From NCBI GenBank assembly GCA_964644555.1, contig CAZXWI010000017.1, positions 1 through 22,506 of the forward strand: a stretch of DNA of 22,506 nucleotides, read 5' to 3'. Position 1 is the first letter of the stretch. The number at the start of each line of letters is the position of its first letter. Source of the stretch: RUG14186 sp964644555. GTDB taxonomy: Bacteria > Bacillota > Clostridia > Eubacteriales > Anaerofustaceae. The position numbers were made by a program, and so were the translations under genes. This document shows, piece after piece, positions 21,936 to 22,506 of the stretch. The notes under the pieces were generated by a model. The model was given only the letters and a program-made list of their open reading frames with translations. It searched no databases and was not told the origin of the DNA.

Positions 21936-22484
21936 ATGAAATTGTTTATCGCTTCGGACCTTCACGGATCCGAGTATTATTTAAGGAAAATGATTGAGCG
22001 TTACGAAGATGAAAAGGCGGATAGAATTTTATTTTTGGGAGATCTTTTGTACCATGGCGCAAGAAACGATTTACCCAAGGATTACAACACCAAAGAAGTG
22101 GCAAAACTACTGAATTCGATAAAAAGTGAATTGTTATGCGTAAAGGGTAACTGCGATAGCGATGTGGATCAAATGGTTTTGGATTTTCCCATAATGGCAC
22201 CGTATGCCTTTTTGGCACTTGACGGGATAAACATATTTGCAACTCATGGCGATAAAATAAATAAAGACAATGATGAAATGTTAAAGTGCGGTGATGTACT
22301 TTTGTGCGGACACACGCATATTTCGGCATTTGAATTGACCCCAAAGGGATATTATTATATAAATCCGGGCAGCTTATCCATTCCGAAAGCCTCAAGCACA
22401 AATTCGTACATGGTGTATGAAAACAATTCGTTTATTCTTAAATCGATTGATGGGGATATAATAGATAAATATTTTATAAAATAA
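21936..22484 (+). CDS. yfcE: YfcE/MJ0936-type metallophosphoesterase
   Basis: 182 residues, complete. Metal-site motifs in order: SDLHG (D8, H10), GDLLYHG (D36), GNCD (N72), THGD (H104), GHTH (H126, H128), then NPGSLSIPK, which is characteristic of the YfcE subgroup. These are soluble, Mn-type phosphodiesterases with activity on simple phosphodiesters; the physiological substrate is unknown. AAAGGAGA (21923-21930) lies 5 bases before the ATG and overlaps the end of the pentapeptide gene, so the two are probably co-transcribed. The gene is followed by a hairpin at the window edge. Confidence 0.93.
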   Translation: MKLFIASDLHGSEYYLRKMIERYEDEKADRILFLGDLLYHGARNDLPKDYNTKEVAKLLNSIKSELLCVKGNCDSDVDQMVLDFPIMAPYAFLALDGINIFATHGDKINKDNDEMLKCGDVLLCGHTHISAFELTPKGYYYINPGSLSIPKASSTNSYMVYENNSFILKSIDGDIIDKYFIK

Positions 22485-22489
22485 AAAAA

Positions 22490-22506
22490 TGCGATTTAAT
22501 ATCGCA
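22490..22506 (+). terminator. hairpin terminator truncated by the window edge
   Basis: TGCGAT (22490-22495) pairs with ATCGCA (22501-22506) over a 5-base loop, just after the yfcE stop. The expected T-run would lie beyond the window. Confidence 0.6.

Overview
The window looks like chromosome of an AT-rich, strictly anaerobic, fermentative member of the Clostridia (Firmicutes). The evidence is strong AGGAGG-type ribosome binding sites, a CIRCE-controlled groESL operon, a MurT/GatD-like pair, an electron-bifurcating [FeFe]-hydrogenase operon and a ComEC gene. A finer taxonomic call is not supported.

Region 1 (about 100-8440, + strand) is one long hydrogenase operon. The catalytic subunits are a NuoE-like [2Fe-2S] protein (HydC), a NuoF-like flavo-iron-sulfur subunit (HydB) and HydA with the H-cluster. 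An extra small thioredoxin-like [2Fe-2S] protein precedes HydB. Six probable regulatory genes lie between HydC and the rest: two DRTGG-domain proteins, two stand-alone GHKL-type ATPases without a kinase dimerisation domain, a second HydS-type [FeFe]-hydrogenase that lacks the proton-relay cysteine, and a PHP-domain phosphoesterase. The likely output of the catalytic complex is reversible coupling of NAD(P)H and reduced ferredoxin oxidation to H2 formation. The embedded module looks like an H2- or redox-sensing circuit. The operon ends at a strong hairpin terminator.

Region 2 (8440-10024) is a gene graveyard with one intact gene. It holds the first 21 codons of a response regulator joined to the tail of a histidine kinase. 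About 900 bases further on, the first codons of an ABC ATPase are joined to the tail of a Bce-type ABC permease. Together they look like a collapsed two-component/ABC detoxification cassette. An intact ATP-binding (AAA/ABC-like) gene sits between the two relics. A long bidirectional hairpin follows.

Region 3 (10024-14000, + strand) has hom (homoserine dehydrogenase) with a stand-alone double-ACT regulatory protein, then a MurT-like ligase overlapping a GatD-like protein. That GatD homologue has lost the catalytic Cys and His, and the MurT homologue appears to have lost the Asp reported to complete the triad.

Region 4 (14100-16190) is groES-groEL with a consensus promoter, a perfect CIRCE operator and a terminator. 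Region 5 (16230-20531, - strand) is tRNA-Arg(ACG) with its own promoter and terminator, and a comEC-ABC exporter pair upstream of it. Region 6 (20768-22506, + strand) has a YbaK-type aminoacyl-tRNA deacylase, a pentapeptide-repeat protein and a YfcE-type phosphodiesterase, running into a terminator cut by the window edge. No CRISPR array, rRNA or intact insertion sequence was seen.
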